Below are positions 16,689 to 25,375 of a stretch of 64,000 bases of DNA, piece after piece (positions within the stretch are counted from its first letter, which is position 1; each line of letters begins with the position of its first letter). The stretch is from NCBI GenBank assembly GCA_033764335.1, contig JANRJC010000001.1, forward strand, positions 124,001 to 188,000. The letters are read 5' to 3'. Source of the stretch: JAGQVA01 sp033764335 (lineage in GTDB: Bacteria; Bacteroidota; Bacteroidia; J057). Both the position numbers and the translations under genes were made by a program. A model generated the notes under the pieces. That model was not told the DNA's origin. It saw nothing but the letters and a program-made list of their open reading frames with translations, and ran no database searches.

Positions 16689-19232
16689 ATGATTGTTCGG
16701 CGAGTCCCCGGAGATCCTTTACAAATAAAAAGACAATCACACCTGGCTACCTGGCTGGTATCGGGAGGTTTGCTGGCGGTATTTGTTTTGTTGCTGGCTT
16801 TCGGCACGGGCAATCGCGCTGCTTCTCAAAAAACAATTCCGGCTCCGCCTGATACTACAACAAAAACGGGATCCATGCCCCTGGTCGTGGCTCCCGATCC
16901 CGCAGCTTTTCAGACATTAGCCGTACAGGTGGATTTTAAGGGAATGCAAAAACTCGCCCGTAAAAAGCAGGAAGCCATCCGGCAAGGCGTGCTCACTACG
17001 CAGGAAGACGACTGGGTGGATGGCGTTTTTAGTGAAGGAGAGGCACTGATACCCCTCAAAATGCGGCTTAAAGGCGACTGGCTGGACCATGTGAGGGGAA
17101 AAAAACAATCCTATCGTATCCAGGTAAAACAACTACACACCTGGAACCGAATGCGAACTTTTTCGGTACAGACACCGCTCTCCCGCGACTTTCTCAGTGA
17201 ATGGGTTTATCATCAGTTGTTGCAACAGGAAGGGCTGCTCAGCACCCGGTACGATTTTATCAAATTTACCCTCAACGGAGAGCCATTGGGCGTGTATGCC
17301 TACGAAGAACATTTTGAGAAATACCTGCCCGAATACAACCATCGCAGAGAAGGCCCGATTGTAAAGTTTGACGAAACGGCTGTATGGCAGGCCCGCCAAC
17401 AGGATCTGGAAAAAAAACGCCCCGTAGGAACAACCGAAGGCGGATACCATGCTTTTGAAGCCGCCGAAATCACCCCGTTTCAGGAAGGGAAAACCGCCAA
17501 TGATACCGTTTTAAAAAAACAATTTGAAGCCGCGCAGTCTTTGCTTTTTGCCTACAAATACGGACTAAAACCCGCGAGCGAAATATTTGACCTCGAAAAA
17601 ACTGCCCGATACTTTGCCTTGCTGGATGTCGCTCACGCCTGGCACAGCCTCATCTGGCACAACCAGCGGTTTTATTTTAATCCCCTCATCGAAAGACTTG
17701 AACCCATCGGTTTTGACGGTTATACAATGGACGGCGCCATGCACTGGATTCAACGCCCGTTTCTGGGTTATCAGGCCAATGACAAACAGGATTATTTTTT
17801 GGGTGATATGCTACTCAACCTGTTTGACGATGAGGCTTTTACCACTCATTATCTGCGCGAACTTTACCGCCTGTCCGATACCACAATCCTCGCAGAGTTT
17901 CTTCAAAAAACCGAACCCGAAATCAGCCGCAGAGAAGAATTTATCCGCCAGGATTTTCCCCAATACCAATACAACCGGCAATTTCTCATCGAAAATGCAA
18001 AAACCATAAGGATGGTGTTTTTTCCCTTTGAAGGCACTTCGGTAAGCATTCGCACTCAAACCAAACACAAAGAAACACAGTATCTGATGGCCGCCAACAA
18101 ACACGGCCTTCCCCTTCAACTGGTAGGTGCAGGAGAAAAGGAAAAAATCATGACCGATACTTTTCCTCAAAAACTTTTTTTACCCGCCTTCATTTATGAG
18201 TCACCCCTCTCCTACCGGTCTTTCGAAGTAAAGGCAAACGCAAAATTTATATTTTTCGAGCTTCCGGGTTTAGATTCGCTGTTTTCGGCACCGATTTCTC
18301 CCTGGGCTGTTCCGGGCACGTTTATTCAACCGCAAAGGCTTTCCCAGTCTTTTGCGCTGGATACAACACTTTTTTACGAGGTAAAAGGAAAAGACCTGAT
18401 CTTTCCCGCCGGAACCTACACACTCCGCAAAAATATAGTGATTCCGGAAGGGTATCGTGTCCATTTTTCACCCGGATTTCGGATGGATATGGTGAAAGGT
18501 GCGGCTTTTATTTCCCGGTCACCCGTATTTGCACGGGGAACCGCCGATATTCCCGTCGAAATTTTTTCCTCTGACGGCACCGGCCAAGGGTTTTCAGTAT
18601 TACAAGCCCAGGAAAAATCCATTTTGGAATTTGTCGTTTTTAATCGCCTGAATACGTTGAGTAAAGACGGCTGGCAACTGACCGGAGCCGTAACATTTTA
18701 TGAGTCGCCGGTACAGTTCCGGCATTGCAAATTTCTCAACAGCCAATGTGAAGACGCGCTCAATCTTGTCCGAACAGAATTTGACCTGCAAACCAGCCAA
18801 ATCCACCAAACCACTTACGACGGGTTGGATGTAGATTTTTGTAAAGGGAAAATCGTCAGTTGTGATTTCACCGAAATGAAAAATGACGGAATGGATTTTT
18901 CGGGCAGCAATGTAGAAGTAATTGATTGTCAGGTATTGGGGGCCGGAGACAAAGGCGTAAGCGTAGGCGAAGAATCAACAGTACTCATACAGTCGGTGAA
19001 AGTCGCCGACGCCAAAACCGGTATCGCAGCCAAAGACCTTTCGAAAGCAGAAGTGAGGCTGCTGATTTTGGAAAATTGTCAGACAGGGATAGCCGCCTAC
19101 CGCAAAAAACCCGAGTATGGCCCGGCGGAAATCGAAGTAAAAAAATACGAGGCGAAGGGAGTAACCCATCTTCACCTGATCGAAAAAGGTTCCCGCCTGA
19201 TTCTGGAAGGGAAAGAAACAGGCGGGCTGTAA
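16689..19232 (+). CDS. CotH-like kinase-fold protein fused to a right-handed beta-helix domain
   Basis: An 847-residue membrane-anchored or secreted protein. A hydrophobic segment at about 24-42 (WLVSGGLLAVFVLLLAFG) follows a basic N-terminus. Residues about 75-430 match the CotH pattern: VQVDFKGMQKLARKKQEA, a GDWLDHVRGKKQSYRI strand pair, NGEPLGVYAYEEHFEKYL and PIGFDGYTMDGAMHW, the last corresponding to the metal-binding Asp region of this atypical protein-kinase fold. Residues about 580-830 are a parallel beta-helix of short coils rich in C-x-F and V-x-x-C-x-V (for example HCKFLNSQCEDALNLV and VEVIDCQVLGAGDKGVSVG). The domain pair suggests binding or modifying an extracellular polymer; substrate unknown. 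Confidence 0.75.
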   Translation: MIVRRVPGDPLQIKRQSHLATWLVSGGLLAVFVLLLAFGTGNRAASQKTIPAPPDTTTKTGSMPLVVAPDPAAFQTLAVQVDFKGMQKLARKKQEAIRQGVLTTQEDDWVDGVFSEGEALIPLKMRLKGDWLDHVRGKKQSYRIQVKQLHTWNRMRTFSVQTPLSRDFLSEWVYHQLLQQEGLLSTRYDFIKFTLNGEPLGVYAYEEHFEKYLPEYNHRREGPIVKFDETAVWQARQQDLEKKRPVGTTEGGYHAFEAAEITPFQEGKTANDTVLKKQFEAAQSLLFAYKYGLKPASEIFDLEKTARYFALLDVAHAWHSLIWHNQRFYFNPLIERLEPIGFDGYTMDGAMHWIQRPFLGYQANDKQDYFLGDMLLNLFDDEAFTTHYLRELYRLSDTTILAEFLQKTEPEISRREEFIRQDFPQYQYNRQFLIENAKTIRMVFFPFEGTSVSIRTQTKHKETQYLMAANKHGLPLQLVGAGEKEKIMTDTFPQKLFLPAFIYESPLSYRSFEVKANAKFIFFELPGLDSLFSAPISPWAVPGTFIQPQRLSQSFALDTTLFYEVKGKDLIFPAGTYTLRKNIVIPEGYRVHFSPGFRMDMVKGAAFISRSPVFARGTADIPVEIFSSDGTGQGFSVLQAQEKSILEFVVFNRLNTLSKDGWQLTGAVTFYESPVQFRHCKFLNSQCEDALNLVRTEFDLQTSQIHQTTYDGLDVDFCKGKIVSCDFTEMKNDGMDFSGSNVEVIDCQVLGAGDKGVSVGEESTVLIQSVKVADAKTGIAAKDLSKAEVRLLILENCQTGIAAYRKKPEYGPAEIEVKKYEAKGVTHLHLIEKGSRLILEGKETGGL

Positions 19233-19233
19233 A

Positions 19234-19797
19234 TCAGTCGGTTACTTCCACGATCATTTCGACTTCAACGGCAATATTCGAAGGCAAAGCCCCCATACCG
19301 ACCGCGGAGCGTGCGTGTTTTCCCCTTTCACCAAAGACCTCCACCATCAGATCCGAATAGCCATTGATGACTTTGGGCTGATCCGTAAAATCAGGAGTAC
19401 AGTTGACCATTCCCAGCACCTTGACAATGCGCACGACCTTGTTGAGGTTGCCGAGTTCGGCTTTGAGCACGGCGAGTTGATTGATAGCGGTAATGCGGGC
19501 AGCTTCGTAACCCTGCTCTATGGTGAGGTCGCCACCGAGTTTGCCGGTGATATTGGTTCCGTCGGCTTGGAGCGGGCCTTTTCCCGCGAGGAAGATCAGG
19601 TTTCCGGTGCGCACGGCGTTGACATAATTGGCAACAGGCGCGGAGGGAGTAGGCAATTCAATTCCCAGCGCAGCCACTTTGGCGTCAGGGTCATATCCAG
19701 GTTCGACCTGCGCTTTCTCAGCAGTTTGAGGTTGATTTTGCTGAGGATTGCAGGCAAAGAGGATAATGATGGGCAGTAGAAAGAGTAGTTTTTTCAT
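19234..19797 (-). CDS. RidA-family protein with lipoprotein signal
   Basis: A 187-residue protein with an N-terminal lipobox (LLPIIILFAC, cysteine about 16), so it should sit on a membrane outside the cytoplasm. The remainder is a full RidA/YjgF/UK114 domain of about 150 residues, with the conserved arginine in HARSAVGMGALPSNIAVEVEMI. Cytosolic RidA hydrolyses reactive enamine/imine intermediates released by PLP enzymes; an exported form is uncommon. It converges with the CotH gene with one base between their stops and is separated from the RidA/PLP operon at 20905-24840 by the MscS gene. Confidence 0.88.
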   Translation of the reverse strand: MKKLLFLLPIIILFACNPQQNQPQTAEKAQVEPGYDPDAKVAALGIELPTPSAPVANYVNAVRTGNLIFLAGKGPLQADGTNITGKLGGDLTIEQGYEAARITAINQLAVLKAELGNLNKVVRIVKVLGMVNCTPDFTDQPKVINGYSDLMVEVFGERGKHARSAVGMGALPSNIAVEVEMIVEVTD

Positions 19798-19904
19798 AGA
19801 TCAAAGATGAAAAAAAATTAGGGTTAATAGAATAGATTTCCAACTTTTAATAACTTCGATGGAGCCGAACAGATGGCAAAAAGTAATCCTATTTAATTGA
19901 AAAA

Positions 19905-20717
19905 ATGAAGGAATTTCTCGAATACAAACTCATTGAGGTGGGCGAATTTTCCCTCAAAGTATCCTCTGTGCTGATGCTGATTGCGTTTTGTTTCGCCATT
20001 TTTTTATTTCTCTTCCTTATCCGGAAAACCATTTACCGGATGAGTAAAATTGACCTGGCAAAAAAATACGCCATTTATACACTGATCAAATATTTCACAC
20101 TCGTCTTCGCCAGTGTGATTGCCCTACAGATTTTAGGGATTAACCTCTCGGTACTGATTGCCGGTTCCGCTGCCTTATTGGTGGGTATTGGGCTGGGGTT
20201 GCAAAATCTGTTTAGCGATTTTATATCCGGAATTATTATTCTTGCCGACGCATCTATCAAAGTAAACGATGTGATTGAGGTAAACGGTCTGGTATGCAAA
20301 GTACAGGAAATCAATTTGCGAACCACCACGGTTTTGACTCGCGATGATAAGTACATTATCCTCCCCAATACCAATCTTACCCGAAACCAACTCATCAACT
20401 GGACCCATAATCATATCCCCTCACGGTTTGAAGTGAAAGTGAGAGTAGATTATTCGTCGGATGTACAGCTAGTGATGAAAATTTTAAAAGAAGCCGCAGA
20501 TACCCATGAAAAAGTCATGGAATCGCCGGCTTCTTTTGTTCGATTTTCCGATTATGAAGAGTCTGCGCTGAGCTTTACGCTTTTGTTCTGGACGGAAGAA
20601 GTTTTCCGTGTAGAGACCATACAGAGCCAAATCCGAATCAAAATCTACGAACTGCTCAAAGAACACAAAATCCGTATCCCCTATCCTCAGCGCGTAGTAC
20701 ATCTCAACCCAAGCTGA
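19905..20717 (+). CDS. Small-conductance mechanosensitive channel, MscS family
   Basis: A 270-residue MscS-type channel. Three membrane segments are visible (about 18-40, 63-83 and the pore helix at about 85-110). The pore-lining and beta-domain signature GIGLGLQNLFSDFISGIIIL is intact, followed by the beta domain VNDVIEVNGLVCKVQEINLR and ILPNTNL. The length matches compact MscS proteins. It releases solutes under hypo-osmotic shock. It is divergent from the RidA lipoprotein gene, with 107 nt between, and ends 30 nt before the repeat cluster. Confidence 0.93.
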   Translation: MKEFLEYKLIEVGEFSLKVSSVLMLIAFCFAIFLFLFLIRKTIYRMSKIDLAKKYAIYTLIKYFTLVFASVIALQILGINLSVLIAGSAALLVGIGLGLQNLFSDFISGIIILADASIKVNDVIEVNGLVCKVQEINLRTTTVLTRDDKYIILPNTNLTRNQLINWTHNHIPSRFEVKVRVDYSSDVQLVMKILKEAADTHEKVMESPASFVRFSDYEESALSFTLLFWTEEVFRVETIQSQIRIKIYELLKEHKIRIPYPQRVVHLNPS

Positions 20718-20748
20718 GAACGATACTCCAACAATAGGGAGGTTGAGA

Positions 20749-20892
20749 GAACCACCGGGAGACAAAAAACACCGAACGCAGATGGTTTCACGCAAAGCAC
20801 TCGAAGAACCCGCAAAGATCGCCAAGAGACCCTTTGCGCACTTTGCGAGACCTTTGCGCACTTTGCGTGAACCACCGGGAGGCAAAAAACAC
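20749..20892. repeat. CGCAAAG-type intergenic repeat cluster with flanking direct repeats
   Basis: A 24-bp direct repeat (20749-20772 and 20869-20892, starting GAACCACCGGGAG, one mismatch) brackets a core built from CGCAAAG words. The core has an exact inverted repeat TTCACGCAAAG (20787-20797) and CTTTGCGTGAA (20861-20871), and two exact copies of CCTTTGCGCACTTTGCG (20831-20847 and 20851-20867). Similar CGCAAAG arrays are widespread between genes in Bacteroidota and related phyla; origin and function are not settled. It lies between the convergent MscS and PLP-enzyme genes. Confidence 0.75.
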
Positions 20893-20904
20893 GCAGAAGG
20901 TTTT

Positions 20905-22122
20905 TTATTTCGAAGCCTTCGCCAAAATTTCCGAGAGTCGCCGGGCGACGGTTCGTTCTTCGCCCGGATTCAGCATCCAGGTAGTAATACCGATAGAGTC
21001 GTTGTCACCGACCGTTTCAATGGAAGGGTGGCCACTTTGCAAGGCTTCCCGTGCAGCTTTGGGCGTAATTTTCACCTTAGCCTGATCCCAGCTAATGCGC
21101 AGTGAAGGCACATGATTAGCGATTTCAGGAACGTGAATTTCCGTTTTTACCCCGGCTACCGTCAGTACCGAATCGCTGATCAGTTTTACCTGAGCATCCC
21201 ACATTTCCCAGTCTTTCTGGTGGTCGCGGGTGAGAAAATTTTCCACGGCGATGAGAAGTCCAAGAATCTCTTCCTTGTTGACCTTATTGGTACGAGCGAC
21301 GGTATCTCCCCGAGGCGGAGCACTAAGGCGTGCCGCCTGAATCAGGTCTTTGCGCCCGAGGAGCAACCCCGAACTTTGCGGGCCGCGAAGGCCTTTGCCT
21401 CCGGAAAAAGCCACAAGGTCAAAACCCATTCCGGTATATTTCCAGAGGTTTTCAACCGGGGGTACGTCAGCCGCACAGTCAATAAAAGTGGGGATACCGT
21501 ATTTTTTACCAATTTCGATAAACTCTTCGTGTTTTACCTGTCCATCCGGATTGGCGTAGTTGAGAAACCACATCATGGCGGTTTTTTCATTGATAGCCTT
21601 CTCCATTTCTTTGCGGGTTTCGACTTCAATGAGTTTCACGCCACAGTTGCGGATGGCATGGTCGTAGCCCACCCGATGAGTTTTTTGAATAATGACCTCG
21701 CTTTTCATGCCCGTGAGGTCATTGGGGATACGGGAGGCTTTTTCGGAATCCATACCCGTGAGTACACCTGCCGTACCGAGCGTAATGGCCGAAGCCGCAC
21801 CCGCCGTAACCATCGCCGCTTCACATTTGAGCAGACTGGCGAGACGCTCCCCTACCCTGTCTTGTAATTCGTCGAGGTTGACATATTGAAGCGAGGCGTA
21901 GGATATCGCGTCCAATACTCCTTCGCGGTAAAGCGAACCGGTCATGGCGGTATAGGTTCCCGCAGCATTGATAAAAGTGCGGATACCGAGTTCTTTAAAG
22001 TAGTCGCGGGCAAAAGTTTTTGCCGGCTCTAGTGGCCCTGCGTAGAGGGCAGCACCTCCGAAGAGGCCCCCGACAAAGGGCAGGGCTGCCATTTTTTTGA
22101 GTATTTCCCTTCTGTTTGCCAT
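20905..22122 (-). CDS. SelA-like PLP-dependent enzyme with Tat-type signal
   Basis: A 405-residue fold-type I PLP enzyme related to L-seryl-tRNA(Sec) selenium transferase and to D-glucosaminate-6-phosphate ammonia-lyase (DgaE). The PLP lysine is in FSGGKGLRGPQSSGLLLG (about residue 243), and the aspartate contact in PTFIDCAADVPP. It begins with a twin-arginine signal: NRREILKK, then a hydrophobic stretch to ALYAGP, then the enzyme. DgaE-like enzymes dehydrate or deaminate amino-sugar acids, releasing enamines that RidA hydrolyses. The RidA gene lies 9 nt upstream in the same operon. An exported PLP enzyme is unusual; PLP would have to be loaded before Tat transport. Confidence 0.82.
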   Translation of the reverse strand: MANRREILKKMAALPFVGGLFGGAALYAGPLEPAKTFARDYFKELGIRTFINAAGTYTAMTGSLYREGVLDAISYASLQYVNLDELQDRVGERLASLLKCEAAMVTAGAASAITLGTAGVLTGMDSEKASRIPNDLTGMKSEVIIQKTHRVGYDHAIRNCGVKLIEVETRKEMEKAINEKTAMMWFLNYANPDGQVKHEEFIEIGKKYGIPTFIDCAADVPPVENLWKYTGMGFDLVAFSGGKGLRGPQSSGLLLGRKDLIQAARLSAPPRGDTVARTNKVNKEEILGLLIAVENFLTRDHQKDWEMWDAQVKLISDSVLTVAGVKTEIHVPEIANHVPSLRISWDQAKVKITPKAAREALQSGHPSIETVGDNDSIGITTWMLNPGEERTVARRLSEILAKASK

Positions 22123-22131
22123 GATTCAACT

Positions 22132-22599
22132 TTATTTCAGGGATGCAATACAGTCAATCTCCACCAGCGAATCACCGGGAACGCCGCCGTATGTAGCCAC
22201 CGTGGTGCGTACCGGAGGTTTGTCTCCAAATCGCCCGCGATACACTTCGTTCATTCCGTGGTAGTCATTCAGGTCGTGTAGATAGACATTGACTTTTAAT
22301 ACTTTATCCATCGAGGAGCCATTTTTTTTCAGCTCTTTTTCGATTTCATTGAGCACATGGTCGGTATGAGACTTGATGTCACCTTCAAAATGGGCACCTT
22401 TACCGGCGATAAAAAGCAGGTCGCCAAAAGCTACTGCACCGGAAAACAGCGGTTTATCCTGATGATAGGTAATATCCGAAGCGATTTTTTCTTTCGGAGA
22501 ATTGCTGACAGCCGCGCTGACTGCACCAAAGCCAAATACACCGGCAAGCGTAGCGCCGAGTTTTTTAAACGCCGAACGGCGGGAAGTTTTTGTTTCCAT
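22132..22599 (-). CDS. RidA-family protein with Tat-type signal
   Basis: A 155-residue protein: about 38 residues of signal sequence (twin arginine in SRRSAFKK, hydrophobic LAGVFGFGAVSAAV), then a compact RidA domain. The imine-binding arginine is in PVRTTVATYGGVPGDSLVEIDC, close to the family consensus. It is expected to act outside the cytoplasm on enamine or imine products of the PLP enzyme encoded 9 nt downstream. It lies 50 nt downstream of the amidohydrolase gene in the same direction. It is distant in sequence from the other RidA at 19234, so the two are not a recent duplication. Confidence 0.88.
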   Translation of the reverse strand: METKTSRRSAFKKLGATLAGVFGFGAVSAAVSNSPKEKIASDITYHQDKPLFSGAVAFGDLLFIAGKGAHFEGDIKSHTDHVLNEIEKELKKNGSSMDKVLKVNVYLHDLNDYHGMNEVYRGRFGDKPPVRTTVATYGGVPGDSLVEIDCIASLK

Positions 22600-22649
22600 A
22601 GAAAGATTGTTATTGGGTTATTAAAACAAAGGAATTATTGGGTTTAAGC

Positions 22650-23885
22650 TTAGGGTTTATACATCGGGCTGGCAAGTCCATTGAGGTCATAAACAATCTC
22701 GCCTTCGCGCACGGTCAGTTCGCATACAAGTTTGGAGTCGCCATTATATCGAAGGCCTCTGACATCAATATAACCAAATGCGCCTTTTTGGAGATTGATT
22801 ACCGCTACATCGGCGGGTGCACCGGGGCTGAGATTGCCTAGTTCGGGGCGATGAATTATCTGCGCCGGGTTCCAGGTGGAAAGTTTAATCACTTCCTGCA
22901 CCGAAAGTCCCAGAGCCAAAAACTTAGACATGACATTGATCATGTCCTTCATGCCCCCATTCATACTTCCCGTGTGGAGGTCGGTACTGATGGAGTTGGG
23001 TTTAAAACCTTGTTTTACCCCCGGTACGGCCTGCTCCCAAGTAAAACTTCCACCACCGTGTCCGACATCAAAAATTATCCCTTTTTTCTGCGCTTCCAGT
23101 ACAAAAGGCCGGAGTTTGCCATTGTCATCCACGACGGCTTCACGACCGCCCACATGGCCATAACAATGGGTAAAAATATCCCCCGGACGAAACACCTCCA
23201 TATACAGTTTTTCGATCGAAAGCGGGGGTTGTGCGCTGCCAAAGTCCACCATAACAGGGATATTGGCGAGTTTGCCCGCTTCGACTGCACGTTCTGCCGG
23301 TGTCCATTCGTGTCCCACATAATGCGCCAGTTTAATTCCGACAATATGTTCGGGATATTGTTTGGCGACCATAGCTGTGAGTTTGGGATCCATATCGGCG
23401 AGGTCCTGTTCGCGGGGACCACCCGACATTCCGTCGCCGACGATATTGAGAAAAACCAATACGCGGGTTTTGGATTTGTCTATTGTCTGATTTTTGTAGG
23501 TGAGGAAATTGCGCCAGCCGGGACTCCCGGCATCGGCCACGGTAGTAACACCTGCCCGCAGGGTAAATCCGTCGGGAGGCAGTGCGGTAAAACTATTACG
23601 CAGATAGCGGTCTTCTTCCGTTCCCCAGAAATTGTGAGTGTGAATATCAATGAGTCCGGGTGTCACATACAAGCCTTTGGCATCCACCACTTTTTTGGCA
23701 TTGGCGGCGGGAATGTCTTTGGCTACCTGAAGGATTTTCCCATCCGTAATGGCCACATCCATGATCTGGTCAATATTATTTTTGGGATCAATGACATGGC
23801 CGCCTTTGATCAAGAGGTCTATTTCCTGAGCGTTTAGTGCCAGAAAAGTCAGAAACAAAACGGTAAATAGCAGTATTTTTTTCAT
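22650..23885 (-). CDS. Exported amidohydrolase/deacetylase-family metallohydrolase (EF_0837/AHA_3915 type)
   Basis: A 411-residue amidohydrolase-superfamily enzyme with an N-terminal signal peptide (LLFTVLFLTFLALNAQ). The metal site is visible: H-x-H in LIDIHTHNFWG, a lysine in GIKLAHYVGHEW, a histidine in IFTHCYGHVGG and the catalytic aspartate in STDLHTGSMNGG. The EF_0837/AHA_3915 family is commonly encoded beside SelA-like PLP enzymes, as here, and is thought to hydrolyse N-acyl or lactam substrates of unusual amino acids. It is the second gene of the operon, 43 nt after the SMP-30-like gene. Confidence 0.86.
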   Translation of the reverse strand: MKKILLFTVLFLTFLALNAQEIDLLIKGGHVIDPKNNIDQIMDVAITDGKILQVAKDIPAANAKKVVDAKGLYVTPGLIDIHTHNFWGTEEDRYLRNSFTALPPDGFTLRAGVTTVADAGSPGWRNFLTYKNQTIDKSKTRVLVFLNIVGDGMSGGPREQDLADMDPKLTAMVAKQYPEHIVGIKLAHYVGHEWTPAERAVEAGKLANIPVMVDFGSAQPPLSIEKLYMEVFRPGDIFTHCYGHVGGREAVVDDNGKLRPFVLEAQKKGIIFDVGHGGGSFTWEQAVPGVKQGFKPNSISTDLHTGSMNGGMKDMINVMSKFLALGLSVQEVIKLSTWNPAQIIHRPELGNLSPGAPADVAVINLQKGAFGYIDVRGLRYNGDSKLVCELTVREGEIVYDLNGLASPMYKP

Positions 23886-23928
23886 ATAGCTTAAATTTTA
23901 CAGAAACGGGGTTATAAGGATAGAAAAA

Positions 23929-24840
23929 TTAATTTTTTTGCCGCATCGCCCAAGATCGCCCGGGATATTCACTGCGGAAAGTTTCCAGGCAGCCCCTATC
24001 TTGAAGTGTAATATAACAGGTTTTTCCATCGGGGCCGCCAAAAGTGATGTTGGAAGGTTTTTTCCCTTTTAATATCACTTCATGCAGCAATTTTCCGGAA
24101 GGAGACAAAATGGCCACTGTGCCTTTTCCGTGCCGGGTGATGTAGAGGTTGCCTTCTGCATCACAGCGCATTCCGTCCAAACCAAAGTCGGGAAACTCAG
24201 TAAGCAGGCGTTTATTGCTGATATTTCCTTCCGGTGAAAGGTCATAAACCCAAACTTTGCGGGAAATGCTTTCATTGACATAGAGTCGTTTTTCATCGGG
24301 GCTAACTTCGACACCATTGGTAGTATTCATGCTGTCTTCCAGCAGCGTTACGCGCCCGTCGGTATCAATTCGCCAGAGGTTGCCAGTACTTTCCCGCCAG
24401 TTGGGGTCGCTGGCGAATAGAACACCACCGGAAGTAATAGCAATATCGTTGGGTTGGTTCATGGAAGTATTATGAGCATGTACCGTAATTTCCTTTGTAA
24501 GAGGATTGATTTTCAATACATTATGCTGCATGTAGTCTGCAACATACAACTGTCCCGCCTGGTCTATCCGGATGCCATTGCCCACACTTTTTTCGGGCAG
24601 GCGGACAAACAGAGAGGCTTTTCCGTCGGGGGTAACTTTGCCGATGGTTCCCTGTTCGGCAAAGTTGACGACATAGAGATTGCCGTCGGCATCGGTAGCG
24701 GGACCTTCGATACCGGAGGTAAATTCACCTTCGGCGGTGAAGTCTGACGCGAGGTAAACCGGTTCTTTTTGAGACTCCTGCGTAGCTGTGCACGAGCACA
24801 AGACAAGAGTGGGTAATAGTAGTATATAGCGCAACTTCAT
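23929..24840 (-). CDS. SMP-30/gluconolactonase-like beta-propeller lipoprotein
   Basis: A 303-residue protein from the ATG at 24840 (the frame extends 30 codons further up, but this ATG begins a clean lipoprotein signal MKLRYILLLPTLVLCSC). The mature part is an SMP-30/LRE-type six-bladed propeller with recurring blades such as DADGNLYVVNFAEQGTIGKV, QAGQLYVADYMQHNVLKI and GVEVSPDEKRLYVNES. Family members are calcium-dependent lactonases; I see the typical N-D-I and D-G-M-R-C-D positions (QPNDIAITSGG, GLDGMRCDAEGNLY). First gene of the four-gene exported operon, where it could open a sugar-acid lactone. Confidence 0.85.
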   Translation of the reverse strand: MKLRYILLLPTLVLCSCTATQESQKEPVYLASDFTAEGEFTSGIEGPATDADGNLYVVNFAEQGTIGKVTPDGKASLFVRLPEKSVGNGIRIDQAGQLYVADYMQHNVLKINPLTKEITVHAHNTSMNQPNDIAITSGGVLFASDPNWRESTGNLWRIDTDGRVTLLEDSMNTTNGVEVSPDEKRLYVNESISRKVWVYDLSPEGNISNKRLLTEFPDFGLDGMRCDAEGNLYITRHGKGTVAILSPSGKLLHEVILKGKKPSNITFGGPDGKTCYITLQDRGCLETFRSEYPGRSWAMRQKN

Positions 24841-24997
24841 GGGGTTGGGATTAGATTTTCGGTAAAAGATAAGATTTTCCTGAAAAAAACCACAGTAGGA
24901 AACCCATACAATTGCGGGTTCTGTGCCCAATCGTTTGCGCGGGGACAGCTTTTTTATAACCCTAAAGCCTTTTGTGGGAAATACCGATGCCTCACAT

Positions 24998-25363
24998 TCA
25001 GGAATTCAGAATGATTTCAGGGTCTATATTCAGCTTACTGTAAAGTGCCTTGGCCAATTCAAATGTCAGTTTTCGTTTACCGTTGATTATTTCGCTAATT
25101 CGGGAAGGTGTTGTTCCTAACATTTCAGCAACATCTTTTTGTTTGAGTTTCCGTTGATACATTCTCAATTCGATCATTTCACGGAGATTCCGTGGATTAA
25201 AAGAATAATGACTTTCTTCATATTCCGCGATTAAATCGGAGAGTTTGTTCAATTCAAGGAATTCTTGGGAAGACGGATCAGAATCATTTCCAACTATTTT
25301 CAGAAGATATTCCATTCGAGCAAGGCCATCCTGATATTCTTTTTGATTAATTATTCTTTCCAT
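24998..25363 (-). CDS. higA: HigA-type antitoxin with XRE helix-turn-helix
   Basis: A 121-residue protein. The C-terminal half is an XRE-type helix-turn-helix: LKQKDVAEMLGTTPSRISEIINGKR, with the recognition helix near residue 90. The N-terminal half (EYLLKIVGNDSD to LNKLSDLIAEYEE) is the HigA-type segment that binds toxin. It is encoded 12 nt downstream of the HigB-like toxin, the toxin-first order characteristic of higBA. It would neutralise the toxin and repress the operon, probably at the palindrome at 25698-25708. Region is AT-rich compared with its left neighbours. Confidence 0.87.
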   Translation of the reverse strand: MERIINQKEYQDGLARMEYLLKIVGNDSDPSSQEFLELNKLSDLIAEYEESHYSFNPRNLREMIELRMYQRKLKQKDVAEMLGTTPSRISEIINGKRKLTFELAKALYSKLNIDPEIILNS

Positions 25364-25375
25364 GATAGTTCTTGT

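Noticed and set aside
16463..16813. Open frames across the palindromic element and into the CotH gene
   Set aside because: They are arginine/proline-rich products of inverted repeats and overlap a supported gene on the other strand.
20831..20867. Short tandem repeats resembling a minimal CRISPR
   Set aside because: Only two 17-bp copies with a 3-bp spacer, no cas genes; part of the CGCAAAG repeat family.
20743..21105. A 120-codon frame starting in the CGCAAAG cluster
   Set aside because: It translates repeat DNA and then runs antisense through the PLP-enzyme gene.
22851..23837. A 328-codon plus-strand frame opposite the amidohydrolase
   Set aside because: Complementary strand of a well-supported enzyme, with Cys/His-rich low-similarity sequence typical of antisense translation.
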